Shown: positions 1-11,753, counted from the first letter of the stretch. The stretch is DNA of 64,000 nucleotides from Anastrepha obliqua (GCF_027943255.1 NC_072892.1:122715792-122779791), one strand, 5' to 3'. The notes: generated by a model from the sequence alone, not told the origin. Numbers and translations: made by a program.

Positions 1-1168
1 AAAATGATGATGACAACAACAAAAACAAACGAAACCTTTCCACCAACAACCCCCTGCTGGAATAGCAGCACACAAGCTGTGCATGAAGAATAGTAAAGGC
101 GTTAGCGAAAGTAACCATGCAGGAACTTGAAAGAGGAAGCATACCGACATGTTTTTCTAAAGCACTTGTGAAAAATTTTAAATTTGAAAAAGGCGCGTCA
201 AGAAGCACCCAGGCTAAAAAGCTCATTATATTCAAAACTTTGGAAAGTAAAAGGGTAGAGGTAGTCAAGTAGGAAAGGGGAGAAGTGACAAAGAGAAAGA
301 GATAGGATAGAACAGAAACAGAGAATTTTCCTGATTCTTTAACAAATCTGAAAATATCCTCCAGTTTGAGGGAGAACGTATTTTACTCACTTGACATCGG
401 AACCCAAATTGCTTAGCCTTGCTGTAGTAAAGAAAGGGCACCCACAGAGAAATGCTCAAAGTGCTTTCCAGCTCTTCTAAGCAAGACAAGCAAATCGAGT
501 CCTCAACTATTACAATATTGGTCCATGGTGACCCCATAGATTGTGTTTTGTAATAATACTGATCATCAACTGATCGCCTTTTCTACCAAGTTGTAGACAG
601 TTCGACAGTTCTCTGTTCGGGCTTATCACAAAACACTTTGCAGTTCTGCAGCATTTTAAACCGGCCCATCGCTCTTTACTATGTAATTTGCATACATAAT
701 CGCTGATCCACTACATGATTCCTGCAGAACTGATTCCAATTATTGGCTCTGGTCTCTGTGGGATAACCGCTGATCAACAATTGGCCAATTCACCGGAAAT
801 ATCTTTTCTTCAATAGTGAAGTTTTCAAATAAATACGCGCGCTCGATAAAATATGCCGCGCGAGTTATGTATTAGCCCACTCCATTCCCAGAACACAACG
901 CACATCCAGACGTTCAACTTAGCCCAATTAGCCAGAAAGTGCAGGAGTTATTCCAATTAATTGTATCAACATAAAATAGAATGTAAGGCACATGTATGTA
1001 AGTTAAGCAATCGATGTAAAGCTTTCATTTTAATTGTTTTGATTGATTCTTGCCACTGACATATACACGTCGCGTCGTGTTTGACTTTATTATATTTTTT
1101 TTATCAAATCGTATAAACAATTTATCTAATTCGCGCGTGCATTCATTTTTTGAAATAAAGTTTTTTAA
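1..1168. other. A+T-rich stretch, nothing recognised
   Basis: No protein family, RNA gene or known repeat could be identified on either strand. The open frames here are short and of low complexity. It is probably unique intergenic DNA or a heavily decayed repeat. Confidence 0.4.
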
Positions 1169-1741
1169 GGCACCTTTCTGGTCTAGAGACGTGAAAATTA
1201 AACGTTGATAATTTAAGAAAACCAATCGGTATCAATTGAAAATCATTTTTATTCATAATAAAAAAATTGCTTCCGCTGACGTAACACATGCCACTGGCGT
1301 AACTGATTAGGCTGCTCAGGTACGACTGAAAAAAAAATTGGGTCGATTATTCATCAGTCGCTTTTTTTTCTTGATATTTTATCAGTTTATTAGAAAACAA
1401 AAAAAGGATTTTTTCCCCTTTCTCGCTCTAAAAAACGGATTATAAAATTATATATTAGTTCTACTACTCGCGAGTCAATAACATAATAAAAATTCAAATC
1501 AATCGGTTCAGTACTTTTTGAGAAATTACCAACGCCAACTCGGAAAAAAGAGTTTCGAGAAAAACACGGTTAACGCGCTTATACCTGGGCCTTGTACTCC
1601 GAACCGGTCTGGTTTTAAAGGACGTCTAAACTACAACGAATTTCAATACAAAAATTTGCAAGTATAGTTTTGAAAGTATAAACTATCATAACATGAAGAA
1701 AAAAAAATCGATTTTTTGGAAATTCAGACCAGAAAGGTGCC
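1169..1741. repeat. Unclassified segment bounded by a 16-bp inverted repeat
   Basis: A perfect 16-bp inverted pair, GGCACCTTTCTGGTCT at 1169-1184 and its reverse complement at 1726-1741, brackets about 570 bp of A+T-rich sequence. The right part (phrases like TTTCGAGAAAAA, then an A-run followed by TCGATTTTTTGGAAATTC) resembles the repeat at 32.29-32.51 kb and the ends of the GGGGTTATATAC TIR family. It may be an old member of that group. No target duplication was found. Confidence 0.3.
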
Positions 1742-2539
1742 GTAATCTACATAAAATCTTACAAAACATTAAACGGAGTCAATGAGCAGGCAAGGTGGAG
1801 ACGGCAACGCTAAAAAAGTGCATAAACCAGCAAATCTACTCAAAGGTAAAAATGCAGGTAAATCGAGGATACCGCATTTAGAAACTAACTTTTCTATGGT
1901 ATGGACAGGAACATGGTGCGAGGGGGGTACATATCTGACAGTGGGTGGTAACAGCTAGTTGCATTGCAGCAGGACAGTAACTGAAGTGAACTGTAATTCT
2001 CAAACCGCCTCCCGACAAAATACTTGACGATAGTACCGGGGCATCAGCACTTTGGCGGTAGGAAGTTTAGTTCGGGTTAATCGCCGACACTGACGATGCT
2101 TCCTCCCAATAACAATAACAAAGAGTCAAAAAAACAAACAAACGAAACCAAGTTCATCGATTCATTCATTGTATAGAGTAAACACCAAAGCAGTCAAGAA
2201 AATAAGAACAGACTACTAAAACTAAATAATAATGAAATTACATACGTAATTAAACTACAAACTTGCGTCTGACTAAGCTGAAAGATAAGGTTCAAGAATA
2301 CGGATTGTAATTATTTCTCTGAAACTGAGAAATCTGAGTTAGATTGAAGGTTTCATTAAAATCACTTATAAATAATTTTCATTGAACTTATTTAGATAGA
2401 AAGGAAGAGTTCTTGGAGGTCTAAGAAAATGAATACTATGAATACTAATAACCTGAAAACAAACGAGGGCGCATATTATTAGTGAACATACAGACAGTTT
2501 GTCAAAGAAATGTTTTAACATCTAGGAGGAATATATGCA
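1742..2539. other. Nothing recognised
   Basis: A moderately complex stretch without a recognisable coding frame. It lies between the inverted-repeat segment on the left and the Tc1-like remnant on the right. It could be host sequence. Confidence 0.35.
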
Positions 2540-2922
2540 TCTTTGCATGGCTTTCATTCGATCATTGAATTAAACCAAACTTTGGTTTTATTTGAAATTT
2601 TCTGTTGTATTAATATCCGGCCTTTGGGCTGGATCCAATACTTTACTACAATTAAAAAGAACTCACAATCTGACCTATGACCTTTATGATTTGAATCGTT
2701 GTCCTGGTAGAATTTACACTGAGGTTTGTTGTCAGCAATGAAGCCAAACTTTGATGCACTATTTGTCAAATGGCATTACCGAATATTCAAATATTGTCGT
2801 GGGTCCATCTTGTTGTATCTTCCATAAACACCAAATCACCGTAAATCGCTTGCTGGATATGCAAGTTTGCCAAATTTCACTGTCGGAGTAATATTTCGCC
2901 TTTCCAGTGCTCTTAATGGCTG
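2540..2922 (-). pseudogene. Tc1-like transposase remnant, C-terminal part
   Basis: Read on the minus strand, scattered frames give VWRQPLRALERRN-ITPTVKFG, then a segment like the Tc1 second catalytic block (KFYQDNDSNHKGHR, compare FxQDNDPKHK) and a C-terminal tail. Several frameshifts and stops show it is dead. It is the downstream half of the frame at 4273-4640. The two halves are separated by the 1.33-kb long-TIR element and rejoin after removing that insert and one copy of its 8-bp duplication. The protein belongs to the Tc1/mariner DDE group; assignment is by motif reading only. Confidence 0.6.
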
Positions 2923-2930
2923 CCTCCACA

Positions 2931-4264
2931 CAGGGTTCGAATTGCTGACTGAACTTCAACTATGGCATTTTCAATGCATAGTCGTTTTTTGCGCAATAAC
3001 TGTGACTATCGCTTTAGCTATGAAATAACTGCATGTTAAATGGAAATGAAACATGCAAACACTCAAATGAACCGAACTGCTTAACTGACGACTATGAACG
3101 ACGAATAAGTGTAAGCCGACAGCCACAGTTCTTCGTGTAACAGTTAACTATAACTATAACTATAACAGTTAACTAAAAGAACTATAGTTGTTTGAATGCA
3201 TCATTGTAATAACTGCGACAATAGCTTGGATAGCGATGATCGATACATATCCCATATTTAGTTCATATACATATGTACATATGCGTATACCTGAATGCTG
3301 GGTTTTTTAAGTATGTAAACTTTGTAAATATGCGTATACGAGAATACTGTGGTTTTTTAAATATGTATACATTGTACCTGAATTTTGCAATAATAAAAGA
3401 ACTACTACATCTTGTGACAAATATCTAAACAACCAATAAGAAATAAATATTAATCGACTTGAAGCCTCGCTTTCTCAATATGCATACAGCAAAACTAAAG
3501 ATAGTGTTTCCTCAGGACCAATCCGCTATTTTGGCTTCCTCAAGGAACTGCTCACTAATTTTAAAAGCAGCTCATACACAGGCGGGGACATCCTTGTGTG
3601 TGAAAACAATTTATCAGGCTCCAATGTTTTCATTCGGCGGAACACTTGGATTTGATAACAACTTGTGCCCCAACTCCTATTTAATAGCCGAACTTTATAC
3701 CTTCTGCACTTTTTTTGGTCCTTGTATTTTTTATATAAAATATATAGTTGAAATAAATTAAGAAATAAGTCGCAAATTTCGATGTCTTCTTCATCCATTT
3801 TGTCACCGATGTATTTTGTAAATATTGTTTGTATGTATGTAACCAACTAAAACAGCTGTTATCTACGGGAAATAGTTTTGCTCAGTTTTGTGCACGGTAA
3901 GGGCATGCGGTAAGGAAATTCCGTGCTGGCTTCACTGTTTTCAGCATAAGCAATTGTCGCAGTTATTACAATGATGCATTCAAACAACTATAGTTCTTTT
4001 AGTTAACTGTTATAGTTATAGTTATAGTTAACTGTTACACGAAGAACTGTGGCTGTCGGCTTACACTTATTCGTCGTTCATAGTCGTCAGTTAAGCAGTT
4101 CGGTTCATTTGAGTGTTTGCATGTTTCATTTCCATTTAACATGCAGCTATTTCATAGCTAAAGCGATAGTCACGGTTATTGCGCAAAAAACGACTATGCA
4201 TTGAAAATGAAATAGTCAAATTACTATTGCTGTTGCTATTTGACAGTCAGCAATGCAAACCCTG
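2931..4264 (-). mobile_element. Non-autonomous DNA transposon with ~300-bp TIRs and 8-bp TSD
   Basis: The ends are CAGGGTT…GCTGACTG at 2931-2951 and its reverse complement at 4244-4264 (19 of 21 positions match). They are flanked by the direct repeat CCTCCACA at 2923-2930 and 4265-4272. The inverted arms continue inwards almost identically (2959-3226 against 3948-4216, only a few differences), apart from a ~20-nt length difference just inside the tips. Each arm carries three AACTAT-type repeats. The interior holds a 106-codon frame on the minus strand that resembles the N-terminus of PIF/Harbinger transposases. CAGGG tips with an 8-bp duplication are a hAT hallmark, whereas PIF/Harbinger normally makes 3-bp duplications, so the superfamily is unresolved. 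Near-identical arms suggest a fairly recent insertion. It sits inside a Tc1-like transposase pseudogene. Confidence 0.75.
3526..3846 (-). CDS. Truncated PIF/Harbinger-like transposase N-terminal frame
   Basis: A 106-codon minus-strand frame with an ATG start. An acidic start region (MDEEDIEICDLF in the inner part) leads to a basic stretch and then RMSPPVYELLLKLV, close to the conserved HARBI1/PIF-type motif in which MSPxxFxxLLxLV precedes the HTH and nuclease domain. The stop falls right after this block. The DNA beyond it (RIGPEETLSLVLLYA in the same reading direction) still resembles the next part of the family before similarity ends at the inverted arm. The catalytic nuclease domain is therefore absent. 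The frame is inside the long-TIR element. It may be a remnant of the autonomous parent. Similarity is recognised by eye only. Confidence 0.5.
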   Translation of the reverse strand: MVTYIQTIFTKYIGDKMDEEDIEICDLFLNLFQLYILYKKYKDQKKCRRYKVRLLNRSWGTSCYQIQVFRRMKTLEPDKLFSHTRMSPPVYELLLKLVSSSLRKPK

Positions 4265-4272
4265 CCTCCACA

Positions 4273-4640
4273 CTCTTTTGGATCCACGCATGCATCTCTA
4301 ATACAGCGTACTTTTAGTCTCATCGCAGAATATCACATCATTCCAGTAACCATCTAGCTGAGCCTGGTACGTTCTAGCGAAAGATAACCGCTTTCCAATA
4401 TGCTATGCAGAGCGCAAAGGCTTCTTTCAAGCAACTCGCGAAGTATAATTGTGATTTTAAAAAACTTGGCGGATTGTTTCATGATAAACTTTCTCGTGGA
4501 AATCTGCGGGTCTGCGGCTGCTTTTGTCAACAACAAAATACGTACGGCACGGTCTGCTATTTTCCGTGGTCTTCCAGAGAAAGATTTTGGCCCAGGCTAA
4601 TTTCATTTTTTACACGATTTATAAGTAGTTTGTCGGGTTA
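4273..4640 (-). pseudogene. Tc1-like transposase remnant, N-terminal to central part
   Basis: Minus-strand fragments read GRPRKIADRAVRILLLTKAAAD, then STRKFIMKQSAKFFK and DGYWNDVIFCDETK, matching the order of the HTH, the GRPRK hook and the first DDE block (FSDESKF type) of Tc1 transposases. Several frame changes are needed. The frame runs into the 8-bp duplication of the long-TIR element and continues at 2922 on the other side (…SKRVWRQ joining PLRALERRN). This shows the Tc1 copy was there first. Confidence 0.55.
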
Positions 4641-5242
4641 AATAAAACATTTCTGATAACTGTTGCACACTTTTTGCTATTGCATAATTATAATACATAG
4701 ACTAACTGAAACCCCTCAAACGAGGTCGGTTTCCCGTGCCTTTTTGCGTTATTTATAATTTAGGTACGATTTGATAGTTTGATTAAAAAATCACTCTTAC
4801 GATCAGTTCATCGCTTATTGATGACTAACGCGTTTTTAACAACTCAATAGAAGAACGGTATATCAAATCATCTTAGCAAACGATGCCGATAGATGTGTGA
4901 AAACATACACCTGAGAGAAACATTTGCTTTGTTTTTGCATTTTTATTTTTGCTTGCTTTGGTGGACTCAAAAAGTTTGGTAACTATGTAAGCTAATGAAA
5001 TAATTTTGAAAGGCTCTCCAAATTCAATAAGAAGCAATGGTTTTAATTAAAGAAGTGCACATTTTGCATTGATTAACAGAGAAGAAATAACTCATAAAGG
5101 CTGTTCTCGCGTCTAAGATAAATTCGATACTTTGAGATCGTTAGAGAGATGTTCATTAGCTACAGGGAGAGGCACTGGAATTCGTTTAACAAATATGTCT
5201 TTTGCAAGGTTTGGATTGTTTTCGATGTTACTTTTGTGTGAA
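4641..5242. other. Nothing clearly recognised
   Basis: A+T-rich DNA upstream of the Tc1-like remnant (on its strand), likely including its 5' untranslated part and TIR. I could not match a terminal repeat with confidence. No other coding frame is evident. Confidence 0.35.
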
Positions 5243-6013
5243 GGGGTTAGGGGTAGACATAATTAAAATAAATTGGCCTTTTTTTGCATTTTCTTAAAGT
5301 ATAATGTCTTAAAAATATTGTATGAATATTTGAAGTGAATCCGACAAACACTTTTCGAGTTATTCAACAATTAATAAAGGGCGCTCGGGCGCTGCGGAGC
5401 TGAAAAAATGGATGCTGCACTTATTAAAGGGAAGAGAATGTAGAATGCTACGCATGCAACAGCAAATCGATATTTTGGAGGCTATGACGACTGAAGAACT
5501 ATTATATGGCCCACGAATAGATGACACAGTGTAAGTAATTAAATAATTCGTATAACTCTACAAAAATCGATAGCAAAACTTTAAATGCGTTTTTCTCAAA
5601 ACTATGGTTTTTGAACTGGTGATCACTGTAACTTATAACCGCTTGCTAGATTTCAATAAAATTTATACTGCTTTTGAAAAACATAAAAAAGCTCGTGCCT
5701 GATCAATGAATTTTTTTTCAAAAATTTTAAATTTTTTTAAACTATTAATTTTAGGTTTTTCTGCAAAATACTTCCTGAGGCCACCATATTGTTGTCCGAT
5801 TGATTTTAGATGAATCTCCAAGGACTTGTGATGATCACCGCAAGGGACTTCTGGGGAAACGAGGTCCACACAAACAACGATAACTTTTAAAATTATTGAT
5901 TTTTGTTTTTTGAAATTTTGCTAAAGTCAAGTCGAGACATGATGTATTAATGCTATGTTTTTATTTTTGTAAAATAAAGCAACTGACTAGGTCCTCTGAC
6001 TACCCCTAGCCCC
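5243..6013 (+). mobile_element. Unclassified TIR element, family B, copy 1
   Basis: The element starts with GGGGTTAGGGGTAGACA and ends with the near inverted copy TGACTACCCCTAGCCCC. The 771-bp interior is A+T-rich, non-coding, and shares long blocks with the copy at 49,432-50,123, for example GACAAACACTTTTCGAGTTATTC, a GGGCGCTCGGGCGCT block and CTTTAAATGCGTTTTTCTCA. No matching target duplication is visible at this copy (TGAA left, TTTG right), so it is probably old. Superfamily unknown. Confidence 0.6.
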
Positions 6014-6149
6014 TTTGTTTATAAATATATGATTCATCTTCAAACGAAAACAATGTATATCGATATCTCAAACTTTAAAAAAATTGGCAAAATTTCATGT
6101 AATGGCTTAGCTTTAAAATCTATTAAGTTTTGGCACAAAGGGTCTTTAA

Positions 6150-6618
6150 AAAGTCGCGCTTAGATGCTGTTTTCAAATAAACATGTACAAATTTAGATTC
6201 TTCCAAGTTGCACTATATGACGTCATCTTCATATCCACCATGAGTAAAATCCGCCAAACACTCGCTTCATGAATGCCTAACTGTTGAGAATTGACGACGC
6301 CGAGATACCGATGTTGGAGTTTTTCCACAAAACACTTTGCTCTACAGCAGCAATATTCTCAACAGATAGTCCAGTTTCTAGTCTACCAGTACTTTTCTAT
6401 AATCGACAGAACCAGTTTCTTGAAATTTTTCCACCAACCTTTGACTTATCAACTAATTCGCAAAAAATTACGAATTGCGATATGCTGCTCTTAAAGATCG
6501 GCCAGTTTCATAATAAGTTTTAATACTTTTAACGCGTTTTTTTATCGAGAAAAATTGCACATCTATCTATTTGGCAAATGCCAAAGATGACATAAAAAAA
6601 TACCGTCTAGGAATTTTT
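6150..6618 (-). pseudogene. Rosa-like Tc1/mariner transposase remnant, N-terminal part
   Basis: On the minus strand the frames give RVKSIKTYYETGRSLRA, then VEKFQETGSV and a block like SRRRQ…ASVWRIL, the typical N-terminal HTH order of DD41D-type elements with RVKVIQAYYENG starts. The 5' end carries AATTCCTAGACGGTA, the same as the copy at 43.42 kb in the opposite orientation. Frameshifts and stops make it non-functional. The catalytic half is missing. Confidence 0.5.
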
Positions 6619-6785
6619 ATCTACTGACATCTTTGAAAAGTGTAAGAAGAGCTATCAGAGAGTAGACTAAGTCAACAATATGTCAAAGGGCGGGAAAAAT
6701 CTGAGCATTTGTATGAATTCAAAATAATCTGCTGATATTAGTCCGAAATTGTATTCAAATAGCACTTAATGCCTAAACACAGGTT

Positions 6786-8018
6786 TTGAAAAAGAAATCC
6801 ATTATTTTCTCGGCATTTGTCTGTAGGATCGATATCTCGTAATTTATCGATCAAACAATTTAAAGTTTATGTTCGTTGTCAAGCTGACATTTGGTACTAA
6901 AAAAATATTTTGCTGTTTTTTGTTTGTTCCATTCAGTTGAGAGTTACAGGGTATTTACAATGGTAGTCAACAATGAGAAAATACGGCACATTTTACAGTT
7001 TTTCTTTTTCTTTGCCAGACGAAAGCCAGGCCATTGAAATTGTGAATGGTGTTTATGGTGCTAATTATTGTAAAGCTAATTACGTGCAATTTTGGTTTCG
7101 TCGATACCCTCAGCCATTTTTTTATGCTAAAAAAAAATTACGAAAATGTCGATAAAACCACAGAAATAATCGAAGTTGACCGGAATGTTAATAGTCGTAG
7201 CATCACCCAGGAGCTAAAAGTCGATCATAAAGATGCTGTAAGCCATTTGCGCAAAGCTGGATTCAAAAAGAAGGTCGATGTTTGTGTTTCACACCAATTA
7301 ACACCAAAAACTATGATTAATCGAATTTCTATCGGTGAAGCTCTGGCCAAACGGAATGGAATCGACCCATTTCTTAAACGGATGTTAACTGGAGATGAGA
7401 AATGGATCACACACGACAATATTGTGCGAAAACAATTGTGGTCAAAGCGTGATGAAGCAGCTTAAACGGTGGATGAACCAGTACTAACGTTCATAAAGGT
7501 TCTACGGTGTATTTGGTGCAACTCGAAAGTAATCATTACTTATGATGTGTTTCAGTATGGCCAAACACTAAATTCAGATCTCTTCTGTCAACAACTAGAC
7601 CATCTGAAGTTAGCGATTGGCCAGAAACGCCAAGAATTGGCCAACAGAAGGGGTGCTGTGATCCATCAAGACAAAGACAAGGCCCAACACGTCTGTAGTG
7701 GCTCGCCAAAAACTTTGGGCATTTGGTTGAGAAGTTTTTATTCATCCACCAAATAGTCCGGACCTGGACCTTTTTCTCTTTGCAAAACTTTCTGAGCGAT
7801 AAAAAATTAGTATCAAGAGAGCATTGTGAAAATGGATTACTAGAGTTTTTGACCAGTAAGCACCACGACTTCTGTGAGAGAGGCATTATGGGGCTACCTT
7901 TAAAATGGCAACAAATAATACAACAAAACGGTGCATATTTGACCCAAATCGGACAACCCGAAACATCTTGAAAAAGTTATGAGTTTTATGCAAAAATAAT
8001 GGATTTCTTTTTTTTTCA
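6786..8018 (+). mobile_element. Degenerate full-length irritans-type mariner
   Basis: The left end AAAGAAATCCATTATTTTCTC and the right end with AATAATGGATTTCTTTTT are inverted terminal repeats. The transposase can be followed on the plus strand: FVQFWFRR-type HTH region, ENVDKTTEIIEVDR, ITQELKVDH, LTPKTMINR and the first catalytic block LTGDEKW (frame 7046-7465), a TAA after KRDEAA, then YGQTLNSDLF, NRRGAV and a decayed second block HQDKDKAQH in place of HQDNARPH. The third block reads HPPNSPDLDLFLF: a three-residue deletion removes the APS before the third Asp. The C-terminus WQQIIQQNGAYLTQIGQ is intact in another frame (7723-7971). At least four lesions; inactive. Two more copies lie at 28.3 and 39.4 kb. 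Confidence 0.85.
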
Positions 8019-9677
8019 ATTATATTAGGTTTTTTTTTCAAAACTTCTTTTCGCCTTTATAATTACCTTTCCTAACGAGTCACCAATCCAGTTACTTCTA
8101 TTGAAGCTCCTCCAAAAATTACGTAGCGGATATACGCGCCCACAAAGCAACAGAAAGTCAAATGGACGTGGAGCTGACATTTGTATTGGCGCCGCGGCGA
8201 AATTTCTCCACAGTCCACAATGCAACGGAAGGCTAAGTGTGGAAAAAGTAAAGAAGGTGCCGTTGTAATCATTAGTCCCACTGATGTGTCTCGACAACGC
8301 CACTCGAAAATAGTTGTTGCAAGCATAGTTATGCATACAATGAAGAGAGTAGCGTGAGCACACACACACACACACTCGTACGAACATATGTATGTATGTG
8401 TAAACGTTTGCCAATTTGATTGCACAAAATATATGTTTATGATACTACATACAAATCTACCCAAGGACGCTGAAAGAGCGCTGACGACTGCTGCTACAGA
8501 AAGTGCAAAAAAAAACAAAAAAAAAGAAAAAAACGAGAAAAAACTTCAAGCGAACTCTGCACATAGCAAATGCATTTATGTTTCAAGTATATAGTGGAAT
8601 GCTTTTGTGTGGCAGGGAAAGCGTGTAAGCCAACGGGCATGTATTTGTATGTACGTAAGTTAACGGTAGTAGATAGCTTTCGAACGGGTGCTGGCCACAC
8701 TCTCGTTCCGGATTGTGCGGCGCACAGCACTTGTCGGGTACCTACTCGACAAATCGAAATTGTGTGCTCTGGAAAAATATTGGCACAAGAAATCATTCCT
8801 TCCTGTTGGCTGTTCGGGTGTTGGTGCTGTGCGCCGCATTCGCTCCCGACCGTATAGTGCTGCGGCATGCAAAGTCAGTAAGGATTACTTCAAATTCCAT
8901 ATACATTTTTATGTATACAAATGTATGTATGTGTGTATGTATGTATGTACGTTTGTATGAGTCTATGCACAAGCTTTAGGAAAAGTTTAAGGTGTGGTGA
9001 ATGAAGTTTGTAATACTTAGAACTTTAAAATTATTAGAAAATTTTTACATTTTTCTTTTTTATCTGTTATGTGTGTATATGTATGTATGTATATGTGTAT
9101 ATATGTGCAAAGAAAAGTTAGGTGATTGGCTGTCTGCTATTTGAAAGGTATGCACTTAAGCTGAAGTGCAGTTGGGTTATCAAACTCTTTCACTTGCGCA
9201 AAGGTGTAGTCAGTATTTGATAGAGAACTTTGTGAAACGGGGCTGTTTCCAAACAAATTCCATTAAGTAATAATTAAAGGTGCTGTAAGATGTCTAGTTT
9301 CACCCTGCGTCGGCCATCTTGAGCTGCTTAATAAATCCGAGTTGCCGTCATGGAAAAGCTATTTTTTATTCTAAAGAAAAAGTACGCAAAAGCATAGAAA
9401 TGAAAACTTTTTCCAAAAAAGTTAACAGGAAATACTATTTTTGTTGTAATACAAAACTTGGACAAAATGGGGCGGTAAGTTTGTTAATCAGCCAAAAAAA
9501 TAAAAGGAAAAGCAGGGGTTGGGTAAAATCGTGAAATAAGCGAAAAAGTTTGCGTGTATCACTTTTCGACAAAGGATTTCGAGATCAGGACAGATCGGAA
9601 GATGGCGAGAAATTGTCTAGCGAAGTATAAAAGATTTTGCCTTCGAATGCGCTGTGTCGGCAAGCTCCGAGAACATA
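8019..9677. other. Gene-free DNA with microsatellites
   Basis: It contains (CA)n at about 8359-8375, (TATG)n-like runs at about 8391-8402 and 8926-8952, and a mixed TATG/TGTA run near 9067-9105. The middle (8.1-8.9 kb) is more complex and may be host single-copy sequence. No recognised coding frame. Long open frames here arise from repeat composition on either strand. Confidence 0.45.
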
Positions 9678-10772
9678 CAGGTTCCGGCACTCGAAGTGTA
9701 ACCAACTTCAGACCACTCGCGCAGCCAATGCACGGGCATCAGCTGTCTGTTAGTTGGCTAAATGACAGCCCAAAGTACAGTTTACGAGCGCGCGGAAGCA
9801 TTTTGTCGAAAGTAAACGCGAAAAAAGAAAATCAATAATGGATTTCAAACGTTGGAACATTACTCGCGAAACGCCACGGAGGTGGTCATCAAAAGACTGC
9901 AACGTACCGAGAAATGGATCAAAAAGTAAAGAAGCGACTTGAGTGAAATCCCCGACGAAGTGTGAATCAAATGGCGAAAGAACTGAAAAAAATTCTGACC
10001 GTAACATCCGCCGCATATTGAAAACTGATCTCAAAGTCAAGTCTTATAAGATCCAAAAGGCGCATGATCTCATACCAAAGCATCCACAAGTCAGACTTGA
10101 GAGAGCGAAGGAGTTGCTTCGCTTGGTCGAAAGCGGTCAATTTCCGAACAGTGTGTTTTCTGACGAGAAAATTTTCCAAATTGAGCTCCTGAAACGATAG
10201 GGTTTATTTGACCGACCGTTCATACGAGAATTTGAGTCGTCGATTGGCCACCAGGATGCAGCACCCACCACAGGTAATGATTTGGACCACTGTAACCGCA
10301 GATGGGCGCGAGCTTGGCGTCAAGGTAAATGCGAAATATTATCGAGAAAGTCTTCTGCAGGTTGCTTTGAAGCCGTGGGCAGCAAAAAGTTCGATGTCAG
10401 TCCATGGACGTTTCAATAGGACTCGGCACCATCTCACAGAGCTCGAGTGAACCAAGAATGGATAAAACACAACGTTTCGAACTTTATAACGTCCACACAA
10501 TGGCTCTCAAATTCACCAGACTCGAATCCGATGGATTATTCTCTTTGGTATTATTCTCGAACTAAAGGATTCATCAGTCCGAAGGCGCTGAAAATAATCA
10601 TTGCCCGCGAGTGGGCATCTCAAGGCCATAGTCAAGGCAAAAGGTGGTCATATCGAGCAAAAGTAAATTGATTATAAGTTTTGTATTATATAATTTCTTT
10701 TAAATGTTTTACTTTGAATTAAATAAAAGTAATTGTAATTCTAATTGGTTACACTTCGAGTACCGGATCCTG
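9678..10772 (+). mobile_element. maT-like (DD37D) Tc1/mariner element, inactive
   Basis: Inverted termini CAGGTTCCGGCACTCGAAGT at 9678 and the matching copy ending at 10,772 (two mismatches over ~27 bp). TA precedes the left end; the right flank is TT. The transposase is spread over frames: QMAKELKK, SVRRIL-like RNIRRILKTDLKVKSYKIQK, RLERAKELLRL, FSDEKIFQIE (first Asp), DRVYLTDRSYENLSRR, QVMIWTTVTADGR, YYRESLL. The second block reads PWTFQ-stop-DSAPSH near 10,420 and the third NSPDSNPMDYSLW near 10,530. There are 37 residues between the second and third Asp, so DD37D. A TAG replaces a Gln just before the second Asp and several frameshifts exist. Confidence 0.8.
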
Positions 10773-11155
10773 TTTGTGAAGAGGAAGAGTAGGCGAAAAA
10801 ATAGAAACTACCAAACGCGAGAAATTATACCACATGGACACGCAAACTTTCTTGCTACGGCGTCTTCTGCTCAAGAACCCAACAATAATACATTTGAAAG
10901 CTTTTTATTAATTTGAGCTTTTACAACTAACTCGCGTCACTTCGTTTTCATTAGTTCGTTCAGTTTAAATCTCACAATTCACAATACTACCAAGCCATTC
11001 ACTGACTTTTCAAAACATGCAATTTCTCCTCCTTTTGTTTGTTTTGTCCGTTTGTTTTATGCTAGAAAGGAGCCTGACGTCAGACTTGTCAAAACCGCGA
11101 ATAAATAAATAAATTAACTATTTTTGGAAGACCCCACTTTCTGTATTCAATTCAC
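10773..11155. other. Nothing recognised
   Basis: A short A+T-rich interval between the maT-like element and a LINE fragment, with an (AAAT)n-like run near 11,100. No coding or RNA signal seen. Confidence 0.35.
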
Positions 11156-11560
11156 CTAAGCTACTAGGTCATCAGCGTAACCCTGAGTGTGAAATCCTAG
11201 GTTATTCAGTTTGTGGAGAAGTTCATCTAAGACTAGAGTCCACAAAAGAGGAGAAAGTACGCCACCTTGAGGGCAACCTCTTGTGGCTTTAATAGATTTG
11301 ATTGTTCCTTCTAGTTCGGTGCTGATCGTCCTAGATTTCAGCATGAATATTATCCATTTAGTGATGGGTTCAGATACCTCCTTTAGATATAGGGCATTAT
11401 AGATTGCCTCATAGGAAGTGTTATTCAAAAGCTCCTGATATGTCAATAAATGCACATAGAGCTATCTGTTTGGACTCAATAGCCTTTTCAATAACTATTA
11501 CCAGGCTGTGTATTGCAGTCTCAGTTGATTTTCCCTGTTGATAGGCAAATTGAAAACAAA
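11156..11560 (-). pseudogene. LINE reverse transcriptase fragment (R1/LOA-like)
   Basis: Minus-strand translation gives GKSTETAIHSLVIVIEKAIE, then CAFIDISGAF, a one-base insertion, and NTSYEAIYNALYLKEVSEPI … RGCPQGGVLSPLLW and QGYADDLVA. This is the central RT core with an intact catalytic YADD motif, ending abruptly right after it. The GCPQGGVLSPLLW signature suggests the R1/LOA side of the jockey superfamily. The frameshift before NTSYEA and the missing flanks make it a pseudogene. A relative lies at 25.9-26.2 kb. Confidence 0.8.
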
Positions 11561-11753
11561 TGACATAAAATGAAACCATTTTTTTAATTATTTTCTTTCT
11601 TTTTCCCCTTTTTTTTATATCTATTCTTAAAAAATACGAATGAGTATCAAATTAGAGAGCCCTCGACTCACAGATTGTTAATAGACACGCGAATATCAGA
11701 AATTATGGTAAATATGAATATATTATATATAATACTACATACTTATGTATATA

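Noticed and set aside
2959..4216. Foldback element or simple MITE with TIRs starting at 2,959
   Set aside because: The inverted arms extend further out to CAGGGTT tips flanked by an 8-bp direct repeat, and the Tc1 frame is restored only with these outer limits.
8025..8518. Two long overlapping minus-strand open frames
   Set aside because: They cover a (CA)n run and low-complexity DNA, have no family motif, and overlap each other in different frames.
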